64,000 bases of DNA from Limnobacter sp. MED105 (GTDB taxonomy: Bacteria > Pseudomonadota > Gammaproteobacteria > Burkholderiales > Burkholderiaceae_B), in assembly GCF_000170915.1 (NCBI RefSeq), contig NZ_ABCT01000008.1:79489-143488 (forward strand), given 5' to 3'. The notes below the pieces were generated by a model, which was not told the DNA's origin, did not search any database, and worked only from the letters and a program-made list of their open reading frames with translations. The stretch's first letter is position 1; each line of letters opens with the position of its first letter. Shown here in pieces: positions 8,323-17,857 of this stretch. Position numbers and translations under genes: made by a program.

Positions 8323-9123
8323 TTATTGTTCGCCTGGGCCTTGGTCAAATAATTCAAGCCTGAAGCCAGTCGCGGCGCTTTCGGGCAGTTGTGTATTCAA
8401 AGTGCTCAAGTTCAAGTATGCCAGTACTTCCACGGTTTTTTCGCCAGCAATCAACGGCGCTTGGCTGGCCGCATTTTCATCGCGAAGTTGGTAATCGCTT
8501 GGGCTTAAGGATTTGCTGGCCAATACCAAACCTTGCGGGTCGAGCAATTCCACTTTCAGGTGGGGCCACAGGGCAGGCAAAGGAAGCTGGTTGTGTAAGG
8601 TGAGGTCAACCCGCAGATTGTGTTCATCCAGAGCTTGCAGGCCGCTGCCTTCAACTCGCAGAGCCTGGGTGGCCGGGCTTGCAAACAGTCGCTGAATAGT
8701 TGGCCCTGCCGTATTAATGTGTTTGGCCATGTCGGGGGTTTGTTGCAGCAGGTCAATACGTTGCCACCACAATGCTTGCAGCCCAAGCGCCAGCAGCAGT
8801 GCAACACAAGCCACCTTTAACACCGGGTTGCCTTGGCTGAAATTCAACAGTGGTTTAGAGGGTGCCGTGTCGGCGAACAACGCTTCCGAATCTGTGCCAT
8901 CGCCGCCGGTCAAGTTGTGGTCGCTGGTGTAGCCAGTGTCACTATGCTTGGGGCTAAGGTCCAGTTTTTGCCAGGCTTCAGTGTCGGCTGAAGTAAGGTG
9001 CTCAATGCCGGAAAATATGGTTTGGCAATGCCCACAGCGTACCTTGCCCTCGTGCATTTGCAGTTGGCCAGAGGTCACTTTGAACAGGGTGTTGCAGTTG
9101 GGGCAGCGTGTGGCAAGGCTCAT
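8323..9123 (-). CDS. Zinc-ribbon plus DUF3426 membrane protein
   Basis: The 266-residue protein opens with an MJ0042-type zinc ribbon whose ligands are CPNC (Cys8, Cys11) and CGHC. A linker of about 60 residues leads to one membrane helix (KVACVALLLALGLQALWW), and the C-terminal half is the DUF3426 domain with ALWPHLKVELLDPQG. The gene lies directly downstream of prmA, an order conserved in Burkholderiales. The domain layout suggests a cytoplasmic zinc-binding head and a periplasmic beta-sandwich, but no role is established. Confidence 0.85.
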   Translation of the reverse strand: MSLATRCPNCNTLFKVTSGQLQMHEGKVRCGHCQTIFSGIEHLTSADTEAWQKLDLSPKHSDTGYTSDHNLTGGDGTDSEALFADTAPSKPLLNFSQGNPVLKVACVALLLALGLQALWWQRIDLLQQTPDMAKHINTAGPTIQRLFASPATQALRVEGSGLQALDEHNLRVDLTLHNQLPLPALWPHLKVELLDPQGLVLASKSLSPSDYQLRDENAASQAPLIAGEKTVEVLAYLNLSTLNTQLPESAATGFRLELFDQGPGEQ

Positions 9124-9159
9124 GGCGCTAGTTTAACCTTGCCGGTGGGTGCAAGGCGG

Positions 9160-10074
9160 TCAGTCCGCCGCTTTCTGGCCATGCAGGCATACCCAGCCGT
9201 CGCGCTCGGCCCACACCGCAAGGTTGATCCATTGGCGGTAATGTGAAATCACTTCTTCGGCCTGGCGGGCCAACACGCCTGAAAGTACCAGTTGCCCGCC
9301 TGCTTCTACATGGTTGCACAGCGATGGGGCTAAAACTTTCAGCGGGTTCGATAAAATGTTGGCGACCACCACCGGAAATTGGCGCTTGGCCAATGGAAAG
9401 TCGGGCAAACCACAGGGCATTTCGACGCCATTGTTGCCGGCATTGTAGGCGGTGCTGTCGACAGCTTGGGGATCAATATCCACGCCAATGGCTTCAGATG
9501 CGCCCAATTTAAGCGCTGCAATGCCCAAAATACCCGAGCCACAACCGTAATCCAGCACACTTTGTCCCTTCAGTGGAAACTCGCTTAGCCAACGAAGGCA
9601 AAGGGCAGTGGTAGGGTGTGAGCCGGTGCCAAAGGCCAAGCCGGGATCGAGCACCAGGTTGATTCGATCGTCGATGTTTTGGGGTTCGTGCCAGGAGGGC
9701 ACAATCCACAAACGGGCTGAAATGGGAATGGGGTCGAACTGGGACTGGGTTAGACGAACCCAGTCTACCTGAGGCACTTCGGTGTAATCAATTTCAGCTT
9801 CACCCAGCAATTCGGCCGGGATTTCACCGAAAATTTGCTCACCTTCAGCTTTGTTGCGAAACAAGGCCACCACATGGTTCAAATTCCACGCCGCTGATTC
9901 TGGCTCCATGCCGGGTTCGCCGAACAAGGGTTGTTCGTCTTCGCTGTCGGCATTGGCGTCTTCCAGGCTGACCGCCAAAGCCCCCAACTCCATGAGCAGG
10001 TCGGAAACTTCGTCGGCTTGCTCAAAGGGCAGGGTGAGTTTGGCTTGTATCAGCGGTGTGGCCTGTGGGTTCAT
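9160..10074 (-). CDS. prmA: Ribosomal protein L11 methyltransferase
   Basis: The 304-residue enzyme trimethylates amino groups of ribosomal protein L11 using S-adenosylmethionine. The SAM-binding core shows LDPGLAFGTGSHPTT, then VLDYGCGSGILGIAA (motif I) and VVANILSNPL, all diagnostic of PrmA. The start codon immediately follows the accC stop with no spacer, so prmA is probably translated by coupling from accC. Length and motif order match the family. Confidence 0.95.
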   Translation of the reverse strand: MNPQATPLIQAKLTLPFEQADEVSDLLMELGALAVSLEDANADSEDEQPLFGEPGMEPESAAWNLNHVVALFRNKAEGEQIFGEIPAELLGEAEIDYTEVPQVDWVRLTQSQFDPIPISARLWIVPSWHEPQNIDDRINLVLDPGLAFGTGSHPTTALCLRWLSEFPLKGQSVLDYGCGSGILGIAALKLGASEAIGVDIDPQAVDSTAYNAGNNGVEMPCGLPDFPLAKRQFPVVVANILSNPLKVLAPSLCNHVEAGGQLVLSGVLARQAEEVISHYRQWINLAVWAERDGWVCLHGQKAAD

Positions 10075-11424
10075 TTACTTGAAACGTGCTTCCAGTTTGT
10101 GCTCAAGGTAGTGAATGCTGGTGCCGCCTTCAACAAAGCGGGCGTCTTCCATCAATTCACGGTGCAAGGCTGTGTTGGTTTTAATACCATCGACTACCAA
10201 TTCTGCGAGGGCTTGGCGCATGCGGGCCATGGCCTGCTTGCGGTCTTCGCCGTAAGTAATCACTTTGGCAATCATGGAATCGTAATGCGGTGGCACGTTG
10301 TAGCCACTGTAGACATGGGAATCCACGCGCACGCCGGGGCCGCCAGGCGCATGCCAGTTCTTGATTGGACCAGGTGAAGGCACAAACTTGAACGGATCTT
10401 CCGCATTGATTCGACATTCCATGGCATGGCCACGGAATTCAATGTCGCGTTGGCGGAAACGCAGTTTTTGCCCCGCTGCAATGCGAATTTGTTCCTGAAC
10501 AATGTCGACACCAGTAATCATTTCGGTGACCGGGTGTTCAACTTGCACGCGGGTGTTCATTTCAATGAAGTAAAACTCACCGTTCTCGTACAGAAATTCG
10601 AAGGTGCCGGCACCACGGTAGCCAATTTTTCGGCAGGCTTCTGCGCAGCGTTCGCCAATCCGTTCAATCAGGCGGCGTGGAATATTCGGTGCCGGTGCTT
10701 CTTCAATCACTTTCTGGTGGCGGCGTTGCATGGAGCAATCGCGTTCGCCCAGCCACACGGCATTCTTGTGTTCGTCGGCCAGGATCTGGATTTCAATGTG
10801 GCGGGGGTTTTCAAGGAATTTTTCCATGTAAACCGCCGGGTTATTAAATGCAGAACCGGCTTCAGTTTTGGTCATGGTGACTGCGTTCAACAGCGCGGCC
10901 TCGGTGTGCACCACACGCATGCCGCGGCCACCGCCGCCGCCAGCGGCTTTGATAATGACCGGGTAACCCACTTGGCGTGCAATTTTCACGATTTCGCGTG
11001 GATCGTCGGGCAATTCACCTTCAGAACCCGGCACGCAAGGCACGCCCGCAGCAATCATGGCCCGCTTGGCCGATACCTTGTCGCCCATCAGCAGAATGGA
11101 TTCAGCACGGGGGCCTATGAACACAAAACCACTTTTCTCGACACGGTCGGCGAAGCTGGCATTCTCGGACAGAAAGCCGTAGCCCGGGTGGATGGCCTCA
11201 GAATCGGTCACTTCTGCGGCGCTAATAATGGCTGGAATGTTCAGGTAGCTTTCTTTGGAACTGGGGGGGCCAATACACACCGACTCATCGGCCAGCTTGA
11301 CATACTTGGCGTCCACGTCGGCGGTGGAGTAAACCGCCACGGTTTTAATGCCCATTTCCTTGCACGCACGCAGAATGCGCAGGGCTATTTCGCCGCGGTT
11401 GGCGATCAATATTTTTCCAAACAT
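10075..11424 (-). CDS. accC: Acetyl-CoA carboxylase, biotin carboxylase subunit
   Basis: This 449-residue subunit carboxylates the biotin carried by AccB using ATP and bicarbonate, the first half-reaction of fatty acid synthesis. It shows the N-terminal [16 protein letters not shown], the Gly-rich ATP loop [12 protein letters not shown] and the catalytic [16 protein letters not shown]. The longer upstream frame adds 36 residues that read across the accB end and is rejected because the family starts at [11 protein letters not shown]. It lies 16 bases after accB and directly abuts prmA. Confidence 0.97.
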   Translation of the reverse strand: MFGKILIANRGEIALRILRACKEMGIKTVAVYSTADVDAKYVKLADESVCIGPPSSKESYLNIPAIISAAEVTDSEAIHPGYGFLSENASFADRVEKSGFVFIGPRAESILLMGDKVSAKRAMIAAGVPCVPGSEGELPDDPREIVKIARQVGYPVIIKAAGGGGGRGMRVVHTEAALLNAVTMTKTEAGSAFNNPAVYMEKFLENPRHIEIQILADEHKNAVWLGERDCSMQRRHQKVIEEAPAPNIPRRLIERIGERCAEACRKIGYRGAGTFEFLYENGEFYFIEMNTRVQVEHPVTEMITGVDIVQEQIRIAAGQKLRFRQRDIEFRGHAMECRINAEDPFKFVPSPGPIKNWHAPGGPGVRVDSHVYSGYNVPPHYDSMIAKVITYGEDRKQAMARMRQALAELVVDGIKTNTALHRELMEDARFVEGGTSIHYLEHKLEARFK

Positions 11425-11440
11425 GGTGGCTGCTCCTGTT

Positions 11441-11902
11441 CTATTCAATGACGAATAGAGCTTGACCAAACTCCACGGGTTGACCGTTTTCGACCAGGAT
11501 GGCCTTGACCACACCAGACTTGTCGCACTCAATTTCGTTGAGCAACTTCATGGCTTCAATAATGCAGATGGTTTGGCCTTCTTTCACCGTGCTGCCAATT
11601 TCCACGAAATTGGATGCGCCGGGGCTGGGCGCGCGATAAAACGTGCCAACCATGGGTGAAGTGACTTTGTGGCCGGCATCGGCTGGTGCTGCGGGTGCTT
11701 CAGCAGCAACAGCAGGGGCCGCAGCCGCGGCTGGCGCCGCCATGGCTGGCGCTTGCTGCATCATTTGCTGTGGCATGGCCATGGTGTATTGAGGCTGGCT
11801 TTTGACGATGCGTACCTTGCCTTCGCCTTCAGTCACTTCCAGTTCGGAAATGTCGGATTCGGCGACCAGGTCGATCAATGTTTTTAGCTTTCTGAGGTCC
11901 AT
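11441..11902 (-). CDS. accB: Acetyl-CoA carboxylase, biotin carboxyl carrier protein
   Basis: A 153-residue biotin carrier. The N-terminal helical part is followed by an Ala/Pro-rich flexible linker (about residues 50-75) and a biotinyl domain with the biotinylation motif EAMKLL, the modified residue being Lys119. It delivers carboxybiotin from AccC to the carboxyltransferase AccAD. It heads the accB-accC-prmA run; the 180 bases upstream, before the TlpA-like gene, would hold its promoter. In many Burkholderiales aroQ sits directly before accB, but it is absent here. Confidence 0.96.
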   Translation of the reverse strand: MDLRKLKTLIDLVAESDISELEVTEGEGKVRIVKSQPQYTMAMPQQMMQQAPAMAAPAAAAAPAVAAEAPAAPADAGHKVTSPMVGTFYRAPSPGASNFVEIGSTVKEGQTICIIEAMKLLNEIECDKSGVVKAILVENGQPVEFGQALFVIE

Positions 11903-12081
11903 TTACTTGCTCCATCTAGGGAGGTTGGTTTTGTATGGCAGTACGCAACCAAGCGCGAGGTGAATTGAGCCTAACTTCGCTTAGTGTGCACTGAAAATCA
12001 ATTATTTTCCACCTTGGAGGGCTTTGATGAACCTTGCTTCGCGGTTCGCCCAAGTCAGGCGTTGCGTGAGCATACCCGATT

Positions 12082-12579
12082 TTAACGTTGCAGTGCGTTA
12101 GTGATAGTACTCATCTGTATTCTGCCGGCTTCTGTGAGTATTTCATTACCATTTTCGTCCAAAATGACGGTAAATGGTAATCCACCCTGTTGGTTACCCA
12201 GTGCTTTTCCAAGCTCTGTACCAGTCATGCCTGCAAGCACGATAGGGTAATTTACAGGTGTTTTTTGCAGAAATTGCTGCACGTTGCTGGGAGAATCAAT
12301 TGCAATTCCGATCAACTCCACATTTTGGGCTTGAAGTTGCGGATACAGCTCGTCCAGTTCAGGCATTTCTTCCACGCAGGGTGGGCACCATGTGGCCCAA
12401 AAGTTAAGAACCACAACCTTGCCTTTCAGTGCACCCAAGTCGAGCGATGCGCCTTGCGGCGTATCAAAGGTGTAGCCACTCAAAGGATAATCAGGGCCAT
12501 TCTTGGGTTTCAGGCCAAAATACAGACCAATCGCCAAGGCGAGGACTGCGGTCAGAATCGGGATAAGTTTGTTGCTCAT
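12082..12579 (-). CDS. TlpA-family thiol-disulfide oxidoreductase
   Basis: A 165-residue thioredoxin-fold protein with one N-terminal membrane helix (LIPILTAVLALAIGLYFGL) that tethers it to the periplasmic side of the inner membrane. The active site is WCPPC with Cys65 and Cys68, within NFWATWCPPCVEEMPEL, the form typical of TlpA/ResA reductases that serve cytochrome c or copper-centre assembly. The ATG overlaps the stop of the upstream hypothetical gene (ATGA), indicating translational coupling. The specific partner is not known. Confidence 0.9.
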   Translation of the reverse strand: MSNKLIPILTAVLALAIGLYFGLKPKNGPDYPLSGYTFDTPQGASLDLGALKGKVVVLNFWATWCPPCVEEMPELDELYPQLQAQNVELIGIAIDSPSNVQQFLQKTPVNYPIVLAGMTGTELGKALGNQQGGLPFTVILDENGNEILTEAGRIQMSTITNALQR

Positions 12580-13178
12580 GGTGCGTCTATCAAACGGGTC
12601 AAGCCCGCAATGTCGGTTTGAAAAAGGGTTCCGTCAGGCGCTTGCCGGTTCAGCAAGCCCCTGCGTTGTACCGGGCTGGCCACACCCAGCTGGAACCAGC
12701 GCTGCTTCCAGCGAAAGGCCACAGCCGGAAATGATTTTCCAGCCAACAAGGCATCTTCACAGGCGTCGAAATGGATGTTCTGGTTTAACAGCCAGTAGTC
12801 CACTTCTTTTTCGTCGTCGGCGAACGCAATGATGTGCACATCGGAATGAGCACTGCCCGTGCCATTGACCGCTGCGCCATACACAATGGGTTCGAACTGC
12901 TGTATACCTTGCATGAATTGGAGTGCAACTTCACGCAATTCGTTCAATTCACCGGGTTGGCTGTCAGCTTGAAACAGGGCTTGGTAGGCGCGCAGCTCAT
13001 CTTGAATGTCTTGATCAGAAGGAAGTCGTTCCCGGGGCACACGCTGTTTTCCAAGCAAGGCTTTCACGGCCTGGTTGCGTGCGGTGGCGTAGTCCAAGCC
13101 TTCCTCTGCAATCAGTCTGGCTGCGGTCATCGCAATTTCTATGCGAAGTTCGTCTTGCGGGGCGAAGAATTCTTCCAT
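12576..13178 (-). CDS. Conserved hypothetical protein, nucleotidyltransferase-like
   Basis: The 200-residue protein is not firmly recognised. The N-terminal half is helical and charged. The middle contains VYGAAVNGTGSAHSDVHIIAF, which faintly resembles a nucleotidyltransferase GSx(2)SDhD core, but without a clear catalytic Asp pair. It is divergent from mpl across 62 bases and translationally coupled to the TlpA-like gene. The conserved position beside mpl suggests a housekeeping role, but no function is claimed. Confidence 0.7.
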   Translation of the reverse strand: MEEFFAPQDELRIEIAMTAARLIAEEGLDYATARNQAVKALLGKQRVPRERLPSDQDIQDELRAYQALFQADSQPGELNELREVALQFMQGIQQFEPIVYGAAVNGTGSAHSDVHIIAFADDEKEVDYWLLNQNIHFDACEDALLAGKSFPAVAFRWKQRWFQLGVASPVQRRGLLNRQAPDGTLFQTDIAGLTRLIDAP

Positions 13179-13240
13179 ATCGGCAGTGTATCCAAATTCA
13201 CAGGCACTACAATATGGGCTTGTTCTGAAAGGAAGAAAGA

Positions 13241-14632
13241 ATGCACATCCACATTCTCGGGATTTGTGGCACCTTCATGGGCGGTGTTGCCCAGTTGGCC
13301 AAGTCCCTGGGCCACACCGTGACCGGTTGCGACGCCAATGTTTACCCACCCATGAGCACCCAACTAACCCAGGCGGGGATCGAGTTGACCGAAGGTTTTG
13401 GTGTGGAGCAACTGGCAATCAAGCCCGATCTGTGGGTGGTGGGCAATGTGGTCTCGCGCGGTAACCCCCTGATGGAAGCAATTTTGAATCAGGGGCTGGC
13501 CTACACCAGTGGCCCCCAGTGGGTGGGCGAACATATTTTGCGTGGCCGCAAGGTGTTGGCTGTGGCGGGTACGCATGGCAAAACCAGTACCAGTTCGATG
13601 TTGGCTTGGGTGTTGCAACAGGCGGGTTTAAACCCCGGCTTTTTGATTGGTGGTGTACCTGGCGGTTTTGGCGTATCAGCCACATTGGGGCAGGGCGACT
13701 GTTTTGTGATTGAAGCCGACGAGTACGACACGGCCTTTTTCGACAAGCGTTCGAAGTTCGTGCATTACCGCCCCGTGGTGGCTGTATTGAACAACCTGGA
13801 GTTTGACCACGCCGACATTTTTCCCGACCTTGCGGCCATTGAAACCCAGTTTCACCACCTGGTGCGCACCGTGCCGTCGGAAGGGCGGGTGGTATGCCCA
13901 GCCAACACAGAATCGCTGGAACGGGTACTTAAACGGGGTTGCTGGACTCCTGTGGCGCGTTTTTCCGCCAATGGTGATGAGGCACCCTGGCAAGCCCATG
14001 TATTGGGCGCATCCCGATTTGAAGTGTTGATGCATGGTGAGGTAAAAGGCCAGGTGGAATGGGACTGGTCAGGCCTGCACAATGTGAACAATGCCTTGGC
14101 GGTGATTGCGGCTGCACATGCCGTGGGGGTGAAAGTGGCTGATGCTTGCAATGCCTTGAGTGCATTTCCCGGTGTAAAGCGCAGGATGGAGTTGCGCGGC
14201 GAGGCGGCCGGTGTGAGGGTGTACGACGATTTTGCGCATCACCCAACCGCCATTGCCACTACGCTGGAAGGCGCAAAAGCCCGCATGGCGGAAATTGCTT
14301 TGGCCAATGGCCAACCCGCAGGCCGCTTGATTGCACTGTTCGAGCCGCGCTCCAACACCATGAAAATGGGTACCCTTGCGCAAGCACTGCCTGCCTCCTT
14401 TGATGAGGCTCAGGCCGTGGTGTGCTACACCGCAGGTATTCAATGGAATGTGCGCGATACCTTGGGCAGCGTCGGTGAAAGATTGTTCACCAGCGACAAT
14501 TTGAATGAAGTGATTGATCATGTGGTTTCCCAGGCACAGCCGGGTGACTGGGTGGTGGCCATGAGCAATGGTTCGTTTGGCGGCATTCACCAAAAACTGA
14601 TTGATGCTTTGGCTTCACGGGTGAAGGCTTGA
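13241..14632 (+). CDS. mpl: Murein tripeptide ligase (UDP-MurNAc:tripeptide)
   Basis: The 463-residue Mur-ligase-family enzyme joins recovered L-Ala-gamma-D-Glu-meso-DAP tripeptide to UDP-MurNAc, recycling cell-wall peptides. It begins with HIHILGICGTFMGGVAQLAK, the distinctive Mpl N terminus, and has the ATP loop GTHGKTS (Gly110 to Ser116). Later motifs are VYDDFAHHPTAI and FEPRSNTMK, both conserved in Mpl. A GAAAGGA Shine-Dalgarno sequence precedes the ATG. It starts a plus-strand run in which almost every gene overlaps the next, beginning with a TTGA overlap into yqiA. Confidence 0.96.
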   Translation: MHIHILGICGTFMGGVAQLAKSLGHTVTGCDANVYPPMSTQLTQAGIELTEGFGVEQLAIKPDLWVVGNVVSRGNPLMEAILNQGLAYTSGPQWVGEHILRGRKVLAVAGTHGKTSTSSMLAWVLQQAGLNPGFLIGGVPGGFGVSATLGQGDCFVIEADEYDTAFFDKRSKFVHYRPVVAVLNNLEFDHADIFPDLAAIETQFHHLVRTVPSEGRVVCPANTESLERVLKRGCWTPVARFSANGDEAPWQAHVLGASRFEVLMHGEVKGQVEWDWSGLHNVNNALAVIAAAHAVGVKVADACNALSAFPGVKRRMELRGEAAGVRVYDDFAHHPTAIATTLEGAKARMAEIALANGQPAGRLIALFEPRSNTMKMGTLAQALPASFDEAQAVVCYTAGIQWNVRDTLGSVGERLFTSDNLNEVIDHVVSQAQPGDWVVAMSNGSFGGIHQKLIDALASRVKA

Positions 14633-15273
14633 CGCCCTTTACCCTTCACAGCCCGGGAGGTTTTGCGCGTACCCCGGGTGTAGCCGATCTGGTGGTGTAC
14701 CTGCACGGGTTTCGTTCGTCGTCCAAATCGGTGAAAGCCCAGAAGATGATTGATGCGTTTGACCAGGCCGGTTTAAGCAGCCATTTGTGGGTGCCCGATT
14801 TGCCTGCCTCGCCGGCGCAGGCATTGGCCATGATCGAGCAGCACCTGGATGCCCGTTTACACAGCCAACCCGAATTGTCGATGACCTTCATTGGAAGTTC
14901 CTTGGGAGGATATTACGCCACTGTGTTGGGAGAGTTGCATGCTCAGGCTTCGGTGGTGTTGTTGAATCCGGCCATCAAGCCTTATGACGACCTGCAAGAT
15001 CAAATCGGAAAAAAGAAGGTTTATTTTTCTGATGAAGAAATCGAATTTGTACCCGCCTACCTGGGCGATTTAAAAGCCATGGAGCAAACCAGCCTGACAA
15101 ACCCGCAACGTTACTTTTTGGTGGCTGCGCGTGACGATGAGGTGCTGAACTGTGACACCATGCTGGCGCGTTACCGCGGTGCACACCAACTTCACCTCCT
15201 CGGTTCTGATCACGCTTTGAGCGATTTTGATGATATTTTGCCCTTCGTGAAGCTGGCTGTGGGTTTGCCATGA
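14629..15273 (+). CDS. yqiA: YqiA-family esterase
   Basis: A 214-residue alpha/beta hydrolase of the YqiA/UPF0227 type. It has YLHGFRSS near residue 24, the nucleophile elbow GSSLGG with Ser91, and the C-terminal GSDHALSDF that supplies the catalytic His. E. coli YqiA acts on short acyl esters. The start is a TTG overlapping the mpl stop (TTGA); no better in-frame start preserves the HGF motif. The stop overlaps the ubiC ATG (ATGA), so all three genes are coupled. Confidence 0.85.
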   Translation: MTPFTLHSPGGFARTPGVADLVVYLHGFRSSSKSVKAQKMIDAFDQAGLSSHLWVPDLPASPAQALAMIEQHLDARLHSQPELSMTFIGSSLGGYYATVLGELHAQASVVLLNPAIKPYDDLQDQIGKKKVYFSDEEIEFVPAYLGDLKAMEQTSLTNPQRYFLVAARDDEVLNCDTMLARYRGAHQLHLLGSDHALSDFDDILPFVKLAVGLP

Positions 15274-15833
15274 GTGGTGTTGTCGCGTGGGCCAGGCGTT
15301 GCCCGCCAAGCTGGCCTGCCTGGGCCCGAAACTGGGCATGTACCTCCGGTTCGCTCACCCAGCGTTTGGTGCGCCTGAACCAAGGGTTTAAAGTAGAGCC
15401 TGTTGTGCAAGCCAAGGTGTTGATTAAACACGGGCCTGGCGCCAGGGGGCAAAGTGTAACGGGGCAAATGATGCGGCAGCGGCTGGTGCGCTTGCACGTG
15501 AACAACGCGCCTGTGGTGCTGGCCCAAACTCTGGTTGAAATGGATGGCCCAGTAAATGATTGGCATTTTTGGCGGGGTTTGGGCACCCGCTCATTGGGCA
15601 CGGTGTTGTTTTCCGACCCGAAAGTAAAACGGGGCAAACTTTATTTCGCACGCTTGCCTTTGCAGCAGCCTTGGGTGCAACGCTTGTTGCCCCCGGCGAT
15701 GAAAGCCGAGATGAACCGGCTGGGCAGTGGCCGCGTTTGGTATGCGCGTTGCGCGCGCTTTTCGCGCAAACCCGACAGAACGCCGTTGTGGGTCATGGAA
15801 GTGTTCCTGCCCCAACTCGAGAACTACATTTAG
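15270..15833 (+). CDS. ubiC: Chorismate lyase
   Basis: The 187-residue enzyme converts chorismate to 4-hydroxybenzoate and pyruvate, the entry step of ubiquinone synthesis. Family features are GSLTQRLVRL at the N-terminal side, ARTLVEMDGP-like residues (LAQTLVEMDG), LGTRSLGTVLFSD in the middle, and the closing ARCARFSRKPDRTPLWVMEVFLP. The start overlaps the yqiA stop. The N-terminal 20 residues are Trp/Pro-rich, which is usual for UbiC. The overall match is good despite divergence typical of the family. Confidence 0.9.
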   Translation: MSGVVAWARRCPPSWPAWARNWACTSGSLTQRLVRLNQGFKVEPVVQAKVLIKHGPGARGQSVTGQMMRQRLVRLHVNNAPVVLAQTLVEMDGPVNDWHFWRGLGTRSLGTVLFSDPKVKRGKLYFARLPLQQPWVQRLLPPAMKAEMNRLGSGRVWYARCARFSRKPDRTPLWVMEVFLPQLENYI

Positions 15834-15841
15834 GACAGTTG

Positions 15842-17857
15842 ATGAATTTGTATTACGAAGAGGCCGGAGCCTTCAAAGTGGGCCGAGTGCTTCAAGAGCA
15901 AGGCAACGCCTATCAGGTTGAAACCTTGCATGGCAAACGCACCAAGGTGAAATCCAACAGTGTGATGCTGAAATTTGATGCGCTGGAATGTGCAGAATTC
16001 CACACGCAGGTTGAGGCTTTGGCCAAGGAAGTGGACACCGAGTTTTTGTGGGAATGTTCTCCTGAGGGCGAGTTTGATTTCACGGCCATGGCTCAAGAGT
16101 ACTTCGGTGAAAAACCCACAGTGGTGCAACAGGCAGCCACCCTGGCAGCTTTGCATGCTGCCCCCATTCACTTTCACCGCAAGGGCAAGGGCATGTACCG
16201 TGCAGCCCCGCCAGAAATTTTGCAGGCTGCTTTGGCCGGTTTGGAGAAAAAGCGCCTGGCGGCTGAACAGCAACAAGCCTGGGCCGATGCCTTGGTGCGC
16301 CGTGAACTGCCGGACGGTTTTGCAAAACAGGCAGCCACATTGCTGGTTCGGCCCGACAAAAACAGCGCCGAATACAAAGCCTTGATGCTGGCTTGCACGG
16401 AAGCGGGCCGGTCGCCCGATGTGTTGTTGATTGAATGTGGCGCTTTTAAATCTGTGCATGAAATGATGCGTGCACGTTTTGCTGCCGTGTATTTCCCGAA
16501 AGGCCCGGAAATTGATTTGCCTGCGCCCGAGGTGCCAGCCGAGTTGGCGGAGTTGCCCGTGGCGAATGTGCGCGCGTTTTCGGTTGATGATATTTCAACC
16601 ACGGAAATTGACGATGCATTCAGCGTGGTGTGGCTGGATGAAAAACGCGCCCGAATTGGTGTGCACATTGCAGCGCCTGCGCTCTTGATTGAGCGCGGGA
16701 GTCCATATGATCGCGTGGCCCGCGAGCGCTTGTCTACCGTGTATGCGCCCGGCGATAAAATCACCATGTTGCCCGACCAGGTGGTTGAGCTGGCCACATT
16801 GGCCGAAGGGCGAACAGTGCCATCGGTCAGCATTTATGTGGAAGTGAGTACTGAAACAGGTGAGCTGATCAGCGAGCCTTACAGCGCGATTGAGCAAGTG
16901 CCCATGGCAGCGAACTTGCGCCACAATCACCTGGATGCGGCTTTGTCGAAAGAGGTGCTGGAAGACCCCGGTCTGAATGAACTGGATACGGTGGGTGAAT
17001 TTTTCCCTGCCCTGAAAACGTTGTGGAAAAGTTCGTGTGTGTTGCGAATGGAGCGGGAAATTGTTCGTGGCCAGCCCGAGAAGCACACGCGGATCGATTT
17101 TAATTTCTACGTGAGTGATGACGGCACCGTTGAAATTCAGCCCCGCCGCCGCGATGCGCCACTGGATTTGTTGGTGGCTGAATGGATGATCTATGTGAAC
17201 CGCGAGTGGGGCGGTATGCTCGACGAGTGCAAAGTCACTGGAATTTACAGGGTACAACCGCCTATGGGACGTGTGCGAATGTCGACCCATGCCGCGCCGC
17301 ATGTGGGTTTGGGCGTGCCGCAATACGCCTGGAGTACTTCGCCTTTGCGCCGTTATGTTGACCTGGTGAACCAGCAGCAATTGATTTCGCTGCTTCGCCA
17401 GGAACCACCGGTGTACACCGCAACCGATGCGGAATTGCTGTCAGCCGTGAACAGTTTTGATGTGACTTACAAAGCCTATGCCGAATTCCAGCAAAGTATG
17501 GAACGCTACTGGTGCTTGCGCTGGATTCAGCAAAAGGGCCGCAAACAGTTTGACGGCGTGGTGGTGAAGGACGAACTGGTGCGCCTGGACGACATTCCCC
17601 TGTTTGTTCGCTTGGTGGGCGTTACTTCGCCAGGCCGTGGGGTGCAGGTAGAGGTTGAGCTGGATCAGGTGGATGAACTGACCCTTACAGTTTCTTGCAA
17701 GTTGATTGCCTTGAAAAAAGGCACAGCAACGCGCTTGCTGGATGACGACGAGGAAGAGGAGGTTGAACTTCCCGAGGCGCCGGTGGCGGTGCTTGAAGCG
17801 GGTGAGTCGGAGGGGCTCAATCCTCCAGACGATTCCGCAGGAGGTTCTGCAGCTTGA
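15842..17857 (+). CDS. RNB-domain exoribonuclease (RNase II/R family)
   Basis: The chosen ATG gives 671 residues starting MNLYYEEAGAFKVGRVLQEQ; a longer upstream frame runs through ubiC and is rejected. The N-terminal region carries a small beta-barrel-like segment, and the catalytic RNB domain starts near residue 240 with SVDDISTTEIDDAFSV, where the Asp residues bind magnesium. Later motifs are RRDAPLDLLVAEWMI and YAWSTSPLRRYVDLVNQ, typical of RNase II-type 3'-to-5' exonucleases. It ends with a highly acidic stretch (DDDEEEEVELPE) not needed for activity. It overlaps the TonB-like gene by TTGA. Compared with E. coli RNase II it lacks an obvious C-terminal S1 domain. Confidence 0.88.
   Translation: MNLYYEEAGAFKVGRVLQEQGNAYQVETLHGKRTKVKSNSVMLKFDALECAEFHTQVEALAKEVDTEFLWECSPEGEFDFTAMAQEYFGEKPTVVQQAATLAALHAAPIHFHRKGKGMYRAAPPEILQAALAGLEKKRLAAEQQQAWADALVRRELPDGFAKQAATLLVRPDKNSAEYKALMLACTEAGRSPDVLLIECGAFKSVHEMMRARFAAVYFPKGPEIDLPAPEVPAELAELPVANVRAFSVDDISTTEIDDAFSVVWLDEKRARIGVHIAAPALLIERGSPYDRVARERLSTVYAPGDKITMLPDQVVELATLAEGRTVPSVSIYVEVSTETGELISEPYSAIEQVPMAANLRHNHLDAALSKEVLEDPGLNELDTVGEFFPALKTLWKSSCVLRMEREIVRGQPEKHTRIDFNFYVSDDGTVEIQPRRRDAPLDLLVAEWMIYVNREWGGMLDECKVTGIYRVQPPMGRVRMSTHAAPHVGLGVPQYAWSTSPLRRYVDLVNQQQLISLLRQEPPVYTATDAELLSAVNSFDVTYKAYAEFQQSMERYWCLRWIQQKGRKQFDGVVVKDELVRLDDIPLFVRLVGVTSPGRGVQVEVELDQVDELTLTVSCKLIALKKGTATRLLDDDEEEEVELPEAPVAVLEAGESEGLNPPDDSAGGSAA

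Noticed and set aside
10426..11451. 341-residue plus-strand open frame opposite accC
   Set aside because: It is antisense to a fully conserved accC and has the composition of a shadow frame with no ribosome site.
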